Below, one piece after another: positions 1 through 8,500 of a stretch of 26,618 nt of DNA. The notes beneath the pieces are model-generated. The model was not told the origin of the DNA. It did not search any database and worked only from the letters and a program-made list of their open reading frames with translations. Source of the DNA: an uncultured Oscillibacter sp. (GTDB lineage: Bacteria; Bacillota; Clostridia; Oscillospirales; Oscillospiraceae); contig CAMNAE010000001.1 in assembly GCA_946530565.1 (NCBI GenBank), positions 1-26,618 on the forward strand, in the 5' to 3' direction. A program made the position numbers and the translations under genes. Each line of letters opens with the position of its first letter. The first letter of the stretch is position 1.

Positions 1-685
1 CCACAGGCATGCAGCCCTCGAAGACGCCGGAGTCCTCAAAGCCGTGCCCCGGCGCCTCCTCGGCGCCGACAAGCGCCTGCCAGAAGGCCTCGTATTCCTC
101 TTCGTTCATCGGGCAGTTCACATAGTCGGCCGTGCCCTTATCGTAGCGGGAGCCGAGCCAGGCAAAGTCCATGTCGACGCTCTCAGCCGAAACGAGCGGT
201 GCGGCCGCGTCATAAAAATGCAGCGCGCTGCCGTCGCCGAGGAGCGCCGTGAGCTTTTCCGCGAGCGCGTCGCTCGTGAGCGGACCGCTTGCGATGACGA
301 CCGTGCCGTCCGGGATCTCGCGCATCTCGCCCGGTACGACCGTCACGTTCGGGTGGCTCTTCAGCCGCTCGGTCACGAGTCTTGCGAAGCCCCAGCGGTC
401 GACGGCGAGCGCGCCGCCGGCCTCCACGCGCGTAGCATCGGCACAGGAGAGGATCAGCGAACCCAAACGGCGCATCTCCTCTTTCAGAAGGCCGACCGCG
501 TTTTCGAGCTGGTCGCTTCTGAGTGAATTCGAACAGCACAGCTCCGCGAAATACTCGCTCTCGTGGGCCGGCGTGCGCTTTTCGGGCTTCATCTCGCAGA
601 GTCTGACCGGGATGCCGCGCTCGGCGAGCTGCCAGGCGCATTCGGATCCGGCGAGACCGGCGCCGATCACAGTTACTTCCATCAT
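1..685 (-). CDS. trmFO: TrmFO, folate/FAD-dependent tRNA U54 methyltransferase (partial, C-terminus off the left edge)
   Basis: The protein makes 5-methyluridine at tRNA position 54 using methylene-tetrahydrofolate and FAD. About 228 N-terminal codons are visible. The first residues read [15 protein letters not shown], the FAD-binding Rossmann motif GxGxxGxE, and the family hallmark CSNSLRSD follows near residue 50. Further in, [17 protein letters not shown] and a YDAAAPLVS stretch also fit TrmFO. Two ATG codons lie in tandem at 685 and 682. A GAGGTGG ribosome site that overlaps the topA stop codon sits 7 nt before the first, so I chose 685; 682 is equally plausible. It follows topA by 12 nt, so the two are almost certainly co-transcribed. 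This gene order is common in Clostridia. The reading frame is intact up to the window edge. Confidence 0.93.
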   Translation of the reverse strand, partial: MMEVTVIGAGLAGSECAWQLAERGIPVRLCEMKPEKRTPAHESEYFAELCCSNSLRSDQLENAVGLLKEEMRRLGSLILSCADATRVEAGGALAVDRWGFARLVTERLKSHPNVTVVPGEMREIPDGTVVIASGPLTSDALAEKLTALLGDGSALHFYDAAAPLVSAESVDMDFAWLGSRYDKGTADYVNCPMNEEEYEAFWQALVGAEEAPGHGFEDSGVFEGCMPV

Positions 686-697
686 CGCGCGGCCACC

Positions 698-2953
698 TCA
701 GCTCTTCTTTTTCGGCGCGGCCTTTTTGCGCGCCGCGGTCTTCGTTTTCGTCTTTGTATTCCTGCCGCCGGTCTTCGCGGCACTCCTGGCGGTCTTAGCG
801 GTCCTGACGGTCTTAACGCTCTTCGCCTGCGCTTCATCCGCCTTCGCGGCGGGCTTTTTGTAGTGGCCGCGTTTATCTTCGGGCGTGAAGTTCGGGCAAT
901 CCGGGTTGATGCAGAAGGGCTTGTGACGGCCTCTTCCCGAGGGCTTGAACATCGTCTGACCGCAGCTCGGGCAGTTCTCCTCGACCGGCACGTCGAAGGT
1001 CGAGAAGTCGCAGGTGCTGTTCTCACGGCCGCGCACGTTGTTCTCGCAGACGTAGATCGTATAGTTGTTGCCGGCCTGGCTCTTGCCCTGGCGCTTTAAG
1101 AGCCGTCCGGAGCACTTCGGGCAGCGGCCGGGCATCTCCTCGACGAGCGGCATCGTAAACGAGCACTCCGGGAAGCCGGGACAGCCGAGGAACTGGCCGA
1201 AGCGGCCGGTGCGGACGATGAGCCTTCTGCCGCACTCAGGGCAGATCTCCTGGCTCTCGATGACCGGAAGCTTCACGCGCTCGCCCTCGAGCGCGGTGTT
1301 GAGCTCACGGGTGAACGGGCCGTAGAAATCGCGGATCACGTCCTGCCAGGGCCGATTGCTGCCGGCGACCTCGTCGAGCCGCGTCTCCATGTCCGCGGTG
1401 AAGCCCATGTCCTCGATGTCCGGGAAATACTGCTTCATCCAGTCGGTCACGACGTGACCGAGCGGCGTGATCTTCAGGCTCTTGCCCTCTTTTTCCACAT
1501 AGTTGTGCGAGAGGATCGTCGTGATCGTCGGCGCGTAGGTCGAGGGTCGGCCGATGCCGGCCTCCTCCATTGCGCGGATCAGCGTCGCCTCGGTGTAGCG
1601 GGCCGGCGGCTGCGTGAAGTGCTGCTTCGGCTCAAAGGACATCGCGCGCAGCGACTCACCCTCGCGAAGCTGCGGCAGCGCGCGGCTCTCCTCCTCTTTG
1701 GCGTCCTGATAGACAGCCTTGTATCCGGCAAAGCGGAGGCGGGAGGCGGCTGCGCGGAAGGTATAGCCCGCGGCGTCGAGCGAGACGGAGGTCGTATCGT
1801 AGAGCGCATCGGCCATCTGGCTTGCGATGAAGCGGTTCCAGATGAGCGTGTAGAGCCGCAGCTGCTCGCTTTTGAGCTTGCCCGCGAGGCTCTGGGGCGT
1901 CCGGCGGGGGTCGGAGGGACGGATCGCCTCGTGCGCGTCCTGTGCGCCGGCCTTGGCGCTGTAGCGGCGGAGCTGATGGGACGCTTCGCCGAAGTGCTCC
2001 GTGATGACGGCGCGCGCGGCGGTGAGCGCCTCCTCACTGATGCGCAGGGAGTCGGTTCGCATATAGGTGATCAGGCCGACAGAGCCCTCACCCGGGAGCT
2101 CGACGCCCTCGTAGAGCTGCTGCGCGACGGCCATCGTCTGCCGCGGCGTCATATTCAGGCGGCTCGAGGCATCCTGCTGCAGCGTTGAGGTCGTGAACGG
2201 CGGGCGCGGCCGCTGGCGCTTTTCCGCCTGCTGCACGCGCTTGACAGTAAACGGCGCATCTTTGACCGCCGCGAGCACGGAAGTGATCTCATCGTGCGAG
2301 GGCTGTTTGCTCTCTTTCTCACCCTTTCCGTAGTAGGCGGCGGTAAAGGGAGGCTCTGCATCCATGAGCGCGTCGAGCGACCAGTACTCCTTCTGCTCGA
2401 AGGCCGCGATCTCCTGCTCGCGGTCGTCGACCATGCGCGTGGCGACCGACTGCACGCGCCCGGCCGAGAGCCCGCGCTGGATCTTGCGCCACATGACCGG
2501 GGAGACCTGATAGCCGACGAGCCGGTCCAGAACGCGCCGGGCCTGCTGGGAGTCGACGAGCGCCTGATCGATCGCACGCGGCGCGCGGATGCTCTCCTGC
2601 ACGACCTTGCGCGTGATCTCGTTGAACGTGACGCGGCAGGTCTTCTCGGGCGGCAGGTCCAGAAGCTGCTGCAGATGCCAGCTGATCGCCTCGCCCTCAC
2701 GGTCCGGGTCGCTTGCAAGATAGACAAGATCCGCGCCCTTGGCGAGCTTTTTGAGCTCACTGATCAGCTGGCTCTTTTCCTTTGAGGGCACATAGTCCGG
2801 GCGGAAATCGTCGTCGATGTCCACGCCGAGCTTCGACTTGGGCAGATCCCTCAGATGCCCCATGCTCGCGCGGACCGTATAGCCCGCGCCCAGGTATTTT
2901 TCGATCGTTCTCGCCTTTGAGGGCGACTCCACGATCACAAGATGATATGCCAT
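698..2953 (-). CDS. topA: DNA topoisomerase I (type IA), with three zinc ribbons and a lysine-rich tail
   Basis: The enzyme relaxes negatively supercoiled DNA through a 5'-phosphotyrosine intermediate. The 751 residues begin with the Toprim domain: Glu9 in VIVESPSKA and the acidic motif DPDREGE at about 82-88. The catalytic tyrosine is about residue 297 in GLITYMRTDS. The gyrase-like core ends in EEAGIGRPSTYA. Three four-cysteine zinc ribbons follow in the last 170 residues: CPECG...CPGFPEC, CPKCS...CENN...C and CPSCG...CINPDC. The protein ends in a roughly 50-residue Lys/Arg/Thr/Ala tail. The ATG at 2953 has a GGAGGAA ribosome site 7 nt upstream. The gene lies 154 nt downstream of dprA and just before trmFO. 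The family and start are certain; whether it has its own promoter in the 154-nt gap is not. Confidence 0.97.
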   Translation of the reverse strand: MAYHLVIVESPSKARTIEKYLGAGYTVRASMGHLRDLPKSKLGVDIDDDFRPDYVPSKEKSQLISELKKLAKGADLVYLASDPDREGEAISWHLQQLLDLPPEKTCRVTFNEITRKVVQESIRAPRAIDQALVDSQQARRVLDRLVGYQVSPVMWRKIQRGLSAGRVQSVATRMVDDREQEIAAFEQKEYWSLDALMDAEPPFTAAYYGKGEKESKQPSHDEITSVLAAVKDAPFTVKRVQQAEKRQRPRPPFTTSTLQQDASSRLNMTPRQTMAVAQQLYEGVELPGEGSVGLITYMRTDSLRISEEALTAARAVITEHFGEASHQLRRYSAKAGAQDAHEAIRPSDPRRTPQSLAGKLKSEQLRLYTLIWNRFIASQMADALYDTTSVSLDAAGYTFRAAASRLRFAGYKAVYQDAKEEESRALPQLREGESLRAMSFEPKQHFTQPPARYTEATLIRAMEEAGIGRPSTYAPTITTILSHNYVEKEGKSLKITPLGHVVTDWMKQYFPDIEDMGFTADMETRLDEVAGSNRPWQDVIRDFYGPFTRELNTALEGERVKLPVIESQEICPECGRRLIVRTGRFGQFLGCPGFPECSFTMPLVEEMPGRCPKCSGRLLKRQGKSQAGNNYTIYVCENNVRGRENSTCDFSTFDVPVEENCPSCGQTMFKPSGRGRHKPFCINPDCPNFTPEDKRGHYKKPAAKADEAQAKSVKTVRTAKTARSAAKTGGRNTKTKTKTAARKKAAPKKKS

Positions 2954-3107
2954 AGCGTTCCTCCACGGGCCCTTTGCCCGCTTTTTTCATCAATCTATTT
3001 CAATATGCGCCAGAGCGCAGAATGTACGAAAAATGCCGGAAAGTCAAGAAACCGGCGGTTGATCGCGATCCGGTCTGTATATTCAGCATACGATTATACG
3101 CATCGTA

Positions 3108-4319
3108 TCACGAGAGCCGCACCAGAGCCCGGAAATATCCGCCGCCGCAGTCGCGGGCATAGCCCTGGATCTGCAAGACCGTCATGAGCGAGAGGAACAG
3201 CGGCATCGCAAGGCCGGTCTCGTCGGCGAGGTCATCGCCGAGCAGGGGCTCTGGTGTCATGTGCTCGAGCAGCAGCCGCTGCTGCGGCGAGAGGAGCGCC
3301 TGCTCCTGCGCGTTCAATACCGGTATCTCCGTCGGCGGCGCGGGCGGGGGCGTCGGGGCCGCGGACGGCACAGCGGCGTTTTCACCATCCGCGTGCATGT
3401 CTTCTTCGCTCCGCGCCTCTTCCGGCGTGAGCGTGATCGTGTCCGGGTAGCGGGCCGCATAGTCCTCGAGCAGATCGAAGGCGCTGTTCGCGATCCCGGC
3501 GCCGGCCCGGATCAGGCGGTTGCAGCCGCGGCTCGATTCGGCCGTGACCGGCCCGGGCACCGCGTAGACGTCGCGCCCCTGCTCGAGCGCAGAGCAGGCG
3601 GTGATCATCGCGCCGCTCTTCTCGGGCGCCTCGACCACGAGCGTCGCGTCTGAAAGGCCCGAGAGGATCCGGTTGCGCTCCGGGAAGTGCGAGCGCTCCG
3701 GGCGCGTGCCAGGCGGGTATTCTGAGATGAGCGCGCCGTGCGCTGCGATCGCGGCCGCCGCGTCCTGATTGGCCCGCGGGTAGGCGACGTCGACACCGCA
3801 GCCGAGCACCGCGAGCGTCGGCCCGCCGGCCGAGAGCGCCCCGCGGGAGGCGCACACGTCGACGCCGAGGGCGAGCCCGCTCACGACGACCGCGCCGCAG
3901 CGCGTCAGATCGCGCGCAAAGGTCTTCGCGCACCAGACGCCGTAGGAGCTCGCCTTCCGCGTGCCGACGACCGCGACGACCGGGCGGTCGTCCAGAGGCG
4001 GCAGCGCGCCGCGGACATAGAGCAGCGTCGGCGGATCGTAGATCGTTTTGAGCCGCGCGGGATAGGCGTCCGACTCAAAGGGGATGAGCGTGATGCCCCC
4101 AGCCTCACACTGCTTTATGATCGCCTCGGCTGGCTTGAGATCGTGGCGCAGGAGGCCCTTTAAATGTGAGAGCGGGATCTCGAGCGCGGCGGCGAGCGCG
4201 GTCTCCGGCGCGCGGTAGACCGCCTCCGCCGTGCCATAGGCGCGCAGGAGCTTTGCCTTTCGCGCGCAGCCCATACCGGCTGCGGAGGCGAGCCATACGG
4301 AATAGAGCCGTTCGTCCAT
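3108..4319 (-). CDS. dprA: DprA/Smf, DNA-processing protein A (RecA loader in transformation)
   Basis: DprA binds incoming single-stranded DNA and loads RecA. The ATG at 4319 gives MDERLYSVWLASAAG and 403 residues. It overlaps the stop of the upstream methyltransferase gene by one base (TGATG), which favours this start over one 15 codons further upstream. The order is an N-terminal helix-hairpin region (1-70), a Rossmann-like DNA-processing core with VAVVGTRKASSYG, VVSGLALGVD, GCGVDVAYP, SEYPPGTRPERSHFPERNR and SGAMITACSALEQGRDVYAVPG, then a Pro/Ala linker and a C-terminal winged-helix (DML1-like) domain. All core motifs are intact. At 403 residues it is slightly longer than usual because of the linker (PSAAPTPPPAPPTEIP). 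The presence of DprA does not by itself show natural competence. Confidence 0.95.
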   Translation of the reverse strand: MDERLYSVWLASAAGMGCARKAKLLRAYGTAEAVYRAPETALAAALEIPLSHLKGLLRHDLKPAEAIIKQCEAGGITLIPFESDAYPARLKTIYDPPTLLYVRGALPPLDDRPVVAVVGTRKASSYGVWCAKTFARDLTRCGAVVVSGLALGVDVCASRGALSAGGPTLAVLGCGVDVAYPRANQDAAAAIAAHGALISEYPPGTRPERSHFPERNRILSGLSDATLVVEAPEKSGAMITACSALEQGRDVYAVPGPVTAESSRGCNRLIRAGAGIANSAFDLLEDYAARYPDTITLTPEEARSEEDMHADGENAAVPSAAPTPPPAPPTEIPVLNAQEQALLSPQQRLLLEHMTPEPLLGDDLADETGLAMPLFLSLMTVLQIQGYARDCGGGYFRALVRLS

Positions 4320-5104
4320 CACAGGCCCTCCCCGATCGCCGCGCCGTGCCGGCAGCTCTCCCACAAAAGGATCGTTGCGGCCGCGGCGGCATTGAGTGAT
4401 TCACAGTGCGCGCGCATCGGGATCCGGACAGTCGCGTCACAGGTTTCGAGCATCTCGGGCCCAAGGCCCCGGCCCTCGCTCCCGATCGCGATGCAGCCGC
4501 GCGTGAGGTCGGTATCTTTTAAGGCGCGCGTATCGGCACGCAGCGCCGCGCCGATCAGCGGGAGCGACGCCGCTTTTAAAAGCGCCGAAAGCGTCCGGGC
4601 CGTGCATTGCCACACCGGCAGGCGCACAAGCGCCCCCATCGTCGCGCGCACGGTCTTGGGTGAAAACGGGTCGGCGCAGCCGGGCAGCAGAAAGACGCCC
4701 TCACAGCCGAGCGCGTCGGCCGTGCGGAGGATCGTGCCGACGTTGCCGGGGTCCTGCACGGCGTCAAGCGCGAGATAGCGCTGCCCCGTGAGTTTTTCCG
4801 GCGGCGCCGTCGGCAGCAGACGGCAGAGGGCGAGTGTCCCCTGCGGCGTTTTTGCCGGTGAGAGATATTCCATCAGCTCCGCGCTCACCTCGTATGCGCG
4901 GACCGTCTCAGGCATGGACGGCAGAGCCTCCGGCCGGGAGGTGATGACCGCGCTCAGCAGTTCCGGCCGCCAGGCGAGGATCTCGGAGAGAAGCTTCGGG
5001 CTGTCGCAGACGAACAGGCCCTGCTCCCGGCGGCTCGCGCCGTCGGCGGCAAGACGCCGCACCGTCACGCACAGCGGGTTCTTCCGGCTCTCAATCCGCT
5101 CCAT
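4319..5104 (-). CDS. TrmH/SpoU-family RNA 2'-O-methyltransferase (RlmB/TsnR-like)
   Basis: This SPOUT methyltransferase transfers a methyl group from SAM to a ribose 2'-OH, probably of 23S rRNA. The 261 residues have an N-terminal RNA-binding (L30e-like) part starting MERIESRKNP, where ESRKNP is the usual opening of the 23S enzymes. The catalytic SpoU domain has all three motifs: LDAVQDPGNVGTILRTADAL (motif 1, with the key Asn and Arg), IGSEGRGL (motif 2) and IPMRAHCESLNAAAAATILL (motif 3, trefoil knot). The ATG at 5104 is preceded by a G-rich ribosome site 9 nt away; an in-frame ATG further upstream at 5158 lacks one. It is the first gene of the minus-strand run and overlaps dprA by one base. 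The exact target nucleotide cannot be read from the sequence. Confidence 0.9.
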   Translation of the reverse strand: MERIESRKNPLCVTVRRLAADGASRREQGLFVCDSPKLLSEILAWRPELLSAVITSRPEALPSMPETVRAYEVSAELMEYLSPAKTPQGTLALCRLLPTAPPEKLTGQRYLALDAVQDPGNVGTILRTADALGCEGVFLLPGCADPFSPKTVRATMGALVRLPVWQCTARTLSALLKAASLPLIGAALRADTRALKDTDLTRGCIAIGSEGRGLGPEMLETCDATVRIPMRAHCESLNAAAAATILLWESCRHGAAIGEGL

Positions 5105-5185
5105 ATCATGCCGCCCCCTCTCGTATGTCGCTGCGTTTGCCCGCAGACACGTATACATTTTAATATAGAATCGAAAACGCCAATT

Positions 5186-5214
5186 ATGTTAAACAAAAAA
5201 TCCGCGCTTGTCAA
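5186..5214 (-). promoter_or_regulatory. SigA-type promoter of the methyltransferase-dprA-topA-trmFO run
   Basis: On the minus strand a perfect -35 TTGACA (5214-5209) is followed by a 17-bp spacer and a -10 TAACAT (5191-5186). Transcription would begin near 5179 and leave a leader of about 75 nt before the ATG at 5104. It lies divergent from the permease promoter in the same intergenic region. Confidence 0.75.
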
Positions 5215-5315
5215 GAGCGGTTCATACGAAAACGCCGGCGGCATAACGAAGCGCTCGACGCTGTATCCGTCCCTGTGCCGACCGATTACGTGTGTTGATT
5301 TGTCGGCAAATAATC

Positions 5316-5344
5316 TTGCCTTCCGGACGATTTTTAACTATAAT
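5316..5344 (+). promoter_or_regulatory. SigA-type promoter of the NCS2 permease
   Basis: A -35 TTGCCT (5316-5321), a 17-bp spacer and a consensus -10 TATAAT (5339-5344). The expected start near 5351 leaves only about 54 nt of leader, too short for a purine riboswitch. Confidence 0.75.
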
Positions 5345-5404
5345 GTTTTTATAAAGCCCCGTCCCTGTCCGTCATGAACTAATCAAGAGAAAGCGAGGTC
5401 ACCT

Positions 5405-6874
5405 ATGAATCAGGACGTAAAAAGGCCGGAGACCGGAACGCCCTATACCTTTAAGGGCATCATCCCGCTGAAGTTCGCGATCCCGCTCGGCATCCAGCAC
5501 GTGCTGGCGATGTTCGTCGGCAACCTCACGCCCCTCATCATCATCTGCGGCGCCTGCGGCATCACGTCCGAGGATCCGGCGCTTTATGTCGCGCTCCTCC
5601 AGAACGCGATGCTCGTGGCGGGTCTCGTCACGCTCGTGCAGCTCTTCTCGATCGGCCCGATCGGCGGCCAGGTGCCCATCATCATGGGCACGAGCTCCGG
5701 CTTCCTCGGCGTCATGCGCTCGGTCGCCGGCACGATGGGCGGCGGTGTGATCGCCTACGGCGCGATCCTCGGCGCCTCGATCGTCGGCGGCATCTTCGAA
5801 ATGGTCCTCGGCTTCTTCATCAAGCCGCTGCGAAAGCTCTTCCCGCCCGTCGTCACGGGCACGGTCGTGCTCGCGATCGGCCTGAGCCTGATCTCCGTCG
5901 GCGTCAACTCCTTTGCCGGCGGCTCCGGCGCCAAGGACTTCGGCTCGCTCGAAAACCTTCTGATCGGCTTTGCGGTGCTCGCGGTCATCGTGATCCTGAA
6001 GCATTTCACCAAAGGCATCACCTCGAGCTCCTCGATCCTGATCGGCATCATCTGCGGCTACATCCTCTGCGCCATTCTCGGCCTCGTGCTGCCGACGGTC
6101 GGCATCGACGCCGACGGCAACGAGTTCACAAAGGCCTGGGTCCTGAACTGGGGCAAGATCGGCTCCTCTGCCTGGATCTCGCTGCCGCGCCTGCTGCCGG
6201 TCAGGCCCGTCTTCCGGCTCGACGCGATCATCCCGATCGGCATCATGTTCATCGTGACCGCCGTTGAGACGATCGGCGACACCGCCGGCTGCATCGAGGG
6301 CGGCATGGGCCGCGAGGCGACGGACTCCGAGCTCTCCGGCGCCGTCACCTGCGACGGCCTCGGCTCCACCTTCGCCGCGCTCTTCGGTGTGCTGCCGAAC
6401 ACCTCGTTCTCGCAGAACGTCGGCCTCGTCGCGATGACCAAGGTCGTCAACCGCTTCGCGCTCTCGATCGGCGCGATCTTCCTCGTTCTGTGCGGCCTGA
6501 GCCCCAAGCTCGCCGCCGTCGTCTCGATCATGCCCCAGAGCGTCCTCGGCGGCGCGGCGGTCATGATGTTCTCGACGATCGCGATCTCCGGCATCCAGCT
6601 CATCACGAAGCACGGCGTCACGAACCGCGTCATCACGATCGTCTCGGTCGCGCTCGGCGTGGGCTACGGCCTCGGTGCGACGAGCGGCGCGATCGTGGGC
6701 CTCGGCAGCGCATTGAACCTCGTCTTCGGCGGCTCCGGCATCGTCCCGGCCGCCCTGCTCGCGATCGTGCTGAACCTCGTGCTCCCGAAGGGCGAGGACG
6801 ACATCGCCGCCGAAAAGGCCGCCGCCAAAATGGCGGAGCTCCGCGACCAGGCGATGGAGGAGCAGGTCGGGTAA
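5405..6874 (+). CDS. NCS2-family nucleobase permease (xanthine/uracil/urate type)
   Basis: This integral membrane symporter imports a purine or pyrimidine base with protons or sodium. The 489 residues are dominated by hydrophobic segments rich in Gly/Ala/Ile/Val, consistent with the 14-helix UraA fold. The substrate-site glutamate is E288 in VETIGDTAG. The NCS2 signature (Q/N-N-x-G-x4-T-K) is complete at Q337-N338-V-G340 to T345-K346, within NTSFSQNVGLVAMTK. The QN form of the signature is typical of the xanthine/urate branch, but the substrate cannot be settled by eye. The ATG at 5405 has GAGGT upstream. It is monocistronic, bounded by its own promoter and a strong terminator, and the C-terminal tail (EDDIAAEKAAAKMAELRDQ) is charged and cytosolic. 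Confidence 0.92.
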   Translation: MNQDVKRPETGTPYTFKGIIPLKFAIPLGIQHVLAMFVGNLTPLIIICGACGITSEDPALYVALLQNAMLVAGLVTLVQLFSIGPIGGQVPIIMGTSSGFLGVMRSVAGTMGGGVIAYGAILGASIVGGIFEMVLGFFIKPLRKLFPPVVTGTVVLAIGLSLISVGVNSFAGGSGAKDFGSLENLLIGFAVLAVIVILKHFTKGITSSSSILIGIICGYILCAILGLVLPTVGIDADGNEFTKAWVLNWGKIGSSAWISLPRLLPVRPVFRLDAIIPIGIMFIVTAVETIGDTAGCIEGGMGREATDSELSGAVTCDGLGSTFAALFGVLPNTSFSQNVGLVAMTKVVNRFALSIGAIFLVLCGLSPKLAAVVSIMPQSVLGGAAVMMFSTIAISGIQLITKHGVTNRVITIVSVALGVGYGLGATSGAIVGLGSALNLVFGGSGIVPAALLAIVLNLVLPKGEDDIAAEKAAAKMAELRDQAMEEQVG

Positions 6875-6910
6875 GCTGCCGCCCCTCCCGCACAGCGCCG
6901 GAACCATTCC

Positions 6911-6927
6911 ATCATAACGACACCGCC
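6911..6927 (+). repeat. Left copy of direct repeat flanking the ATPase gene
   Basis: The sequence ATCATAACGACACCGCC here recurs at 8582-8597 with a single-base deletion. The pair brackets the ATPase gene. The core 10-mer also appears inverted at 6977-6986 (TCGTTATGAT), straddling the ATPase stop codon. Confidence 0.5.
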
Positions 6928-6960
6928 GCCGGCCCCCCAAAAAGAGCCGGCGGCGGTTTT
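6922..6960 (+). terminator. Rho-independent terminator of the permease gene
   Basis: Stem CCGCCGCCGGC (6923-6933) pairs perfectly with GCCGGCGGCGG (6946-6956) around a 12-nt loop, followed by TTTT. It ends the permease transcript 48 nt after its stop. On the minus strand no T-run follows, so it is a poor terminator for the convergent ATPase gene. Confidence 0.85.
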
Positions 6961-6979
6961 GGTATGTTGTATACGTTCG

Positions 6980-8401
6980 TTATGATTCCCCTGGATCCTG
7001 ATACATCTCCGCAAGATCGATCGCAACGATCTTTTTCTGCTCTTTGTTCTCCCGGATCCACTGTGAAAAGCCGCCGGCAGAGAACAGAAGATACTGCCGG
7101 ATCTCATAGTGACCACGCAGAAGGCCGCTTCTCTCCTCCAGCGCCTCGAACACAGCCTTGTCGATCCCCTCGTTTCTGAACTTGCACTCACCGATCACAG
7201 CAGCCTTGCCGCTTCGATCCAGCCCAACGACATCGATGTCGGTCTCTTCCCTTTTCTCCGGATTCGTTCCCCACCAGGTGCCGACCTTTGTCACCAGGCA
7301 GGAAAACGCCCCCACGATCCCGGCTGAGAGTGTATATTGGCGGCACATCTTCTCAAAGACCGGCCCCATATAATCGGCGAGCAGCGGCCTGACGTTCCGC
7401 TCGTAGTAGACGCGTCCTTTGCCGATCTCGATCGCTCCGATCGCGTCGGGAACAAAGCGATACCAGAAGCGCAGCATGTCATCTGCAAGAACGTATCTCG
7501 TCTTTTTCCGGTTGTTCTCTTCCGTGATCGCCTGCCGCCTTGTTACGATCCCGGTCTCTGTCAGGTTCTTGATCGCATGCGTAAGATTCTGTGACGGAAT
7601 ACCGGTTTTGTCGGTGATCTCTTTGATCTGACCTGCGCCGTGTGCGATCGCCTCGATGATGCGGCTGTATGCGTCGACATCCCTGAATTCCTGTGTCAGG
7701 AGATGATCCGCCTCTTCATAGAGATACCCGGTCTTGCTGAAATAGAGCGCCGTAATGTTATCGTCCAGACTCTGTCTCTCATCCAGAAGATCGAGGTATT
7801 TTGCAATGCCTCCCGTAATGCCATAGGCGATCGCCTTGTCCTGCGCAGACCAGGAAGGGACAAACAGCGCCGTCTGCCTGTAGTCGAAAGCATCCAGCCG
7901 GATCTGCATCGTACGGCGCCCGAACACCGGGCTCTTTTCGCTGAGCACCTCATCCTCCATAAAGCTGATGGAGGAGCCGCAGAGGATCAAAAAGAGCCGT
8001 CCAAACTGCCATTTCTCATCGATCCATTTCTGCAGAACGGAGACAAGACTCTCTTCCCTTTTTGCATAGTACGGAAGCTCATCCATGATCAGGACCAGGC
8101 GTTCTTCTTTGCTCTGATCATGCAGAAAGTCAAACATATCCTCAAGAGAGCGAAAGCGCGTTTGGGCAAGTTCCGGCGCCAACTGCTCAAGGACCGCACG
8201 GCCAAGAAGCTCTGTGTTTCGCGCTGCCGTTGTTTTGATGGCAGTATAGTAGACGCAGCGCTTCCCTGCACTGAATTTTCTCAGAAGCGTTGTCTTTCCG
8301 ACCCGCCTTCTGCCGTAGACCACTGCCATTTCAAATCGATCACTGTTATACGCGCGCTCAAGCGCCGCAAGCTCTTCCTCGCGCCCGATGAATCGACTCA
8401 T
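6980..8401 (-). CDS. Archaeal-type AAA ATPase with DUF234 (PD-(D/E)xK-like) C-terminal domain
   Basis: The protein has 473 residues. An N-terminal P-loop ATPase starts MSRFIGREEELAALE, with Walker A YGRRRVGKT (Lys36), Walker B LVLIMDELPYYA and the sensor-like LCGSSISFMEDEVL. A winged-helix region follows (GQIKEITDKTGIPSQNLTHAIKNLTETGIV), then DUF234. DUF234 carries GTWWGTNPEKREETDIDVV...AAVIGECKF, matching the D...(D/E)xK core of restriction-like nucleases. Homologues are frequent in archaea and anaerobic bacteria, often as solitary accessory genes. Their cellular role is not established. The ATG at 8401 is preceded by GAGGCG at a good distance; an open frame further upstream merely reads through the promoter repeats. 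By eye its codons are less GC-rich than all neighbours, and it sits alone between two terminators with flanking repeats, so recent acquisition is likely. Confidence 0.88.
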   Translation of the reverse strand: MSRFIGREEELAALERAYNSDRFEMAVVYGRRRVGKTTLLRKFSAGKRCVYYTAIKTTAARNTELLGRAVLEQLAPELAQTRFRSLEDMFDFLHDQSKEERLVLIMDELPYYAKREESLVSVLQKWIDEKWQFGRLFLILCGSSISFMEDEVLSEKSPVFGRRTMQIRLDAFDYRQTALFVPSWSAQDKAIAYGITGGIAKYLDLLDERQSLDDNITALYFSKTGYLYEEADHLLTQEFRDVDAYSRIIEAIAHGAGQIKEITDKTGIPSQNLTHAIKNLTETGIVTRRQAITEENNRKKTRYVLADDMLRFWYRFVPDAIGAIEIGKGRVYYERNVRPLLADYMGPVFEKMCRQYTLSAGIVGAFSCLVTKVGTWWGTNPEKREETDIDVVGLDRSGKAAVIGECKFRNEGIDKAVFEALEERSGLLRGHYEIRQYLLFSAGGFSQWIRENKEQKKIVAIDLAEMYQDPGES

Positions 8402-8457
8402 GCTGTTCGCCTCTTTTCTGTCGATCCTGCGTTCAAAAAGTGTTTTGCTGAAAATTA

Positions 8458-8497
8458 TTTTTGTAAACTTTATTTTTGTAAAAGTAAGTTTTGTAAA
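8458..8497. repeat. Three direct repeats of TTTTGTAAA, 15-bp period, at the ATPase transcription start
   Basis: Copies TTTTTGTAAA (8458-8467), TTTTTGTAAA (8473-8482) and GTTTTGTAAA (8488-8497) start exactly 15 bp apart. On the ATPase coding strand they read TTTACAAAA and lie immediately downstream of the -10, where a repressor would block transcription. An operator array is the simplest reading. A role in the 5' untranslated RNA is the alternative. Confidence 0.7.
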
Positions 8498-8500
8498 ATG

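Noticed and set aside
2966..2987. Plus-strand terminator-like hairpin (CGGGC/GCCCG then T6)
   Set aside because: No plus-strand gene lies upstream and the stem is only 5 bp. It overlaps the topA leader, so it may be coincidental or a weak structure before the topA ribosome site.
3020..3107. Separate promoter for topA (minus strand TTGACT and a TATAAT near 3088)
   Set aside because: Neither element has a partner hexamer at proper spacing, so I do not call a promoter, although one may exist.
5215..5404. Purine riboswitch upstream of the nucleobase permease
   Set aside because: The promoter at 5316-5344 leaves only about 54 nt of leader, and I see none of the conserved purine-aptamer core elements.
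5399..6940. Long minus-strand open frame opposite the permease, and similar ones opposite the ABC genes (10684-12285)
   Set aside because: They are low-complexity Asp/Arg/Ala/Glu-rich products of the GC-biased third positions of the true genes, with no recognisable domain.
8458..8497. CRISPR array
   Set aside because: The repeats are 9-10 bp with 5-bp gaps. There are no spacer-length intervals and no cas genes.
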